From an uncultured Bacilli bacterium (GTDB lineage Bacteria > Bacillota_I > Bacilli_A > RF39 > UBA660): a DNA stretch of 5,297 bases. This document shows positions 4,810 to 5,297 of this stretch, piece after piece. A model generated the notes under the pieces. That model had not been told where the DNA came from. It made no database searches and saw only the letters and a list, made by a program, of their open reading frames with translations. Made by a program: the position numbers and the translations under genes. How positions within the stretch are numbered: position 1 is the first letter of the stretch; each line of letters starts with the position of its first letter. Location of the stretch: positions 1 through 5,297 of the forward strand of contig CALVUV010000091.1 in the NCBI GenBank assembly GCA_944363685.1, in the 5' to 3' direction.

Positions 4810-5297
4810 ATGACTGTTGCAAAGATTAATTATATAAATGAAATGTTTGTTGATTATGATTATGTAGTAATCCCTTCTAAGTTAAATTTAAAGGTTGGTA
4901 ATACTGTGATTGTTTCTAATAACTCTTTGTTACATATAGCAAGGGTTTTAGAGGTTGTTAATTCAAATGATAATATAGAATATAATACAAAATTTGTTAG
5001 ATTAGCAACTAAAAGGGATTTTGCTCAGAACAGGAAAAATGTTTCTGATAGCAGTGAAGCTTTAACTTATGCTGAAGAGAAAGCTATAGAGCTTGATTTA
5101 GATATGCATTTTATTTCTTCTTTCTATACTTTTGATAGAAAGCAATTATTTCTTTGTTATGTAGCGGATGCAAGAGTTGATTTTAGGGAACTTGCTAAAG
5201 TGTTAGCACAACGTTATAAAACAAGAATTGAACTTAGACAGATAGGTGTTAGAGATAGAGCTAAAAAAGTTGGGGGTCTTGGGCCTTGTGGTTTATT
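4810..5297 (+). CDS. ricT: RicT (YaaT), PSP1-domain protein, 3' end beyond window
   Basis: The first 162 residues of a protein cut by the window edge. RicT works with RicA and RicF in the Fe-S cluster-bearing Y-complex, which steers RNase Y in mRNA maturation and affects sporulation and competence in B. subtilis. The PSP1 core is easily read: FYTFDRKQLFLCYVADARVD (two segments of the family), then FRELAKVL, RTRIELRQIGVRD-like sequence (here KTRIELRQIGVRDRAKK) and GGLGPCG (155-161). C160 is the first of the conserved cysteines that bind Fe-S clusters; the others should follow beyond the window. The start is ATG 4810 with GGAGGTG (4798-4804) inside the last codons of holB, 5 nt upstream, which implies coupling. 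The holB-ricT pair is conserved in Firmicutes. Confidence 0.93.
   Translation, partial: MTVAKINYINEMFVDYDYVVIPSKLNLKVGNTVIVSNNSLLHIARVLEVVNSNDNIEYNTKFVRLATKRDFAQNRKNVSDSSEALTYAEEKAIELDLDMHFISSFYTFDRKQLFLCYVADARVDFRELAKVLAQRYKTRIELRQIGVRDRAKKVGGLGPCGL

Noticed and set aside
648..5297. Use of genetic code 4 (TGA as tryptophan), suggested by the low GC
   Set aside because: Every tryptophan seen is TGG and no in-frame TGA occurs in any gene. No gene here ends in TGA either, so the test is incomplete.

Overview
The window is a low-GC stretch of a Firmicutes-type chromosome, most likely from the Bacilli side, close to the replication origin. Three things support this. The gene order SRP RNA - tadA - dnaX - ebfC - recR - bofA-like - holB - ricT is the one found near oriC in Bacillus and relatives. 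The left end carries sites matching the ParB (parS) and Noc (NBS) consensus sequences. All tryptophans in the genes read here are TGG and I saw no in-frame TGA, so the standard bacterial code is likely despite the strong A+T bias. The species cannot be named from the sequence.

Region 1 to about 461 has no gene. It is a tandem array of four units with a 126-128 bp period. Each unit carries one parS-type site and one perfect NBS exactly 59 bp further on. The array runs off the left edge (the window opens inside a parS site), and the parS of unit 2 is decayed. This is the most unusual part of the window: a composite array for two related CTP-dependent DNA clamps, ParB (chromosome segregation) and Noc (nucleoid occlusion of division).

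Region 510-623 holds a well-formed sigma-A type promoter and a short (about 79 nt) SRP RNA with a canonical domain IV, a GAAA tetraloop and no Alu domain. Its closing helix runs into a seven-T tract and probably also serves as the terminator.

Region 648-5297 is a tightly packed same-strand gene series: tadA (tRNA adenosine deaminase), dnaX (clamp-loader tau), ebfC (nucleoid-associated protein), recR (recombination mediator), a short BofA-family membrane protein, holB (clamp-loader delta prime) and the 5' part of ricT. From dnaX onward the spacing is 1-nt overlap to 39 nt, and several ribosome binding sites lie inside the preceding gene, which implies one operon with translational coupling. 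dnaX has its own extended -10 promoter. The two clamp-loader subunits are thus co-transcribed with repair and nucleoid proteins. The genes tmk, darA (yaaQ) and yaaR, which lie between bofA and holB in B. subtilis, are absent here.
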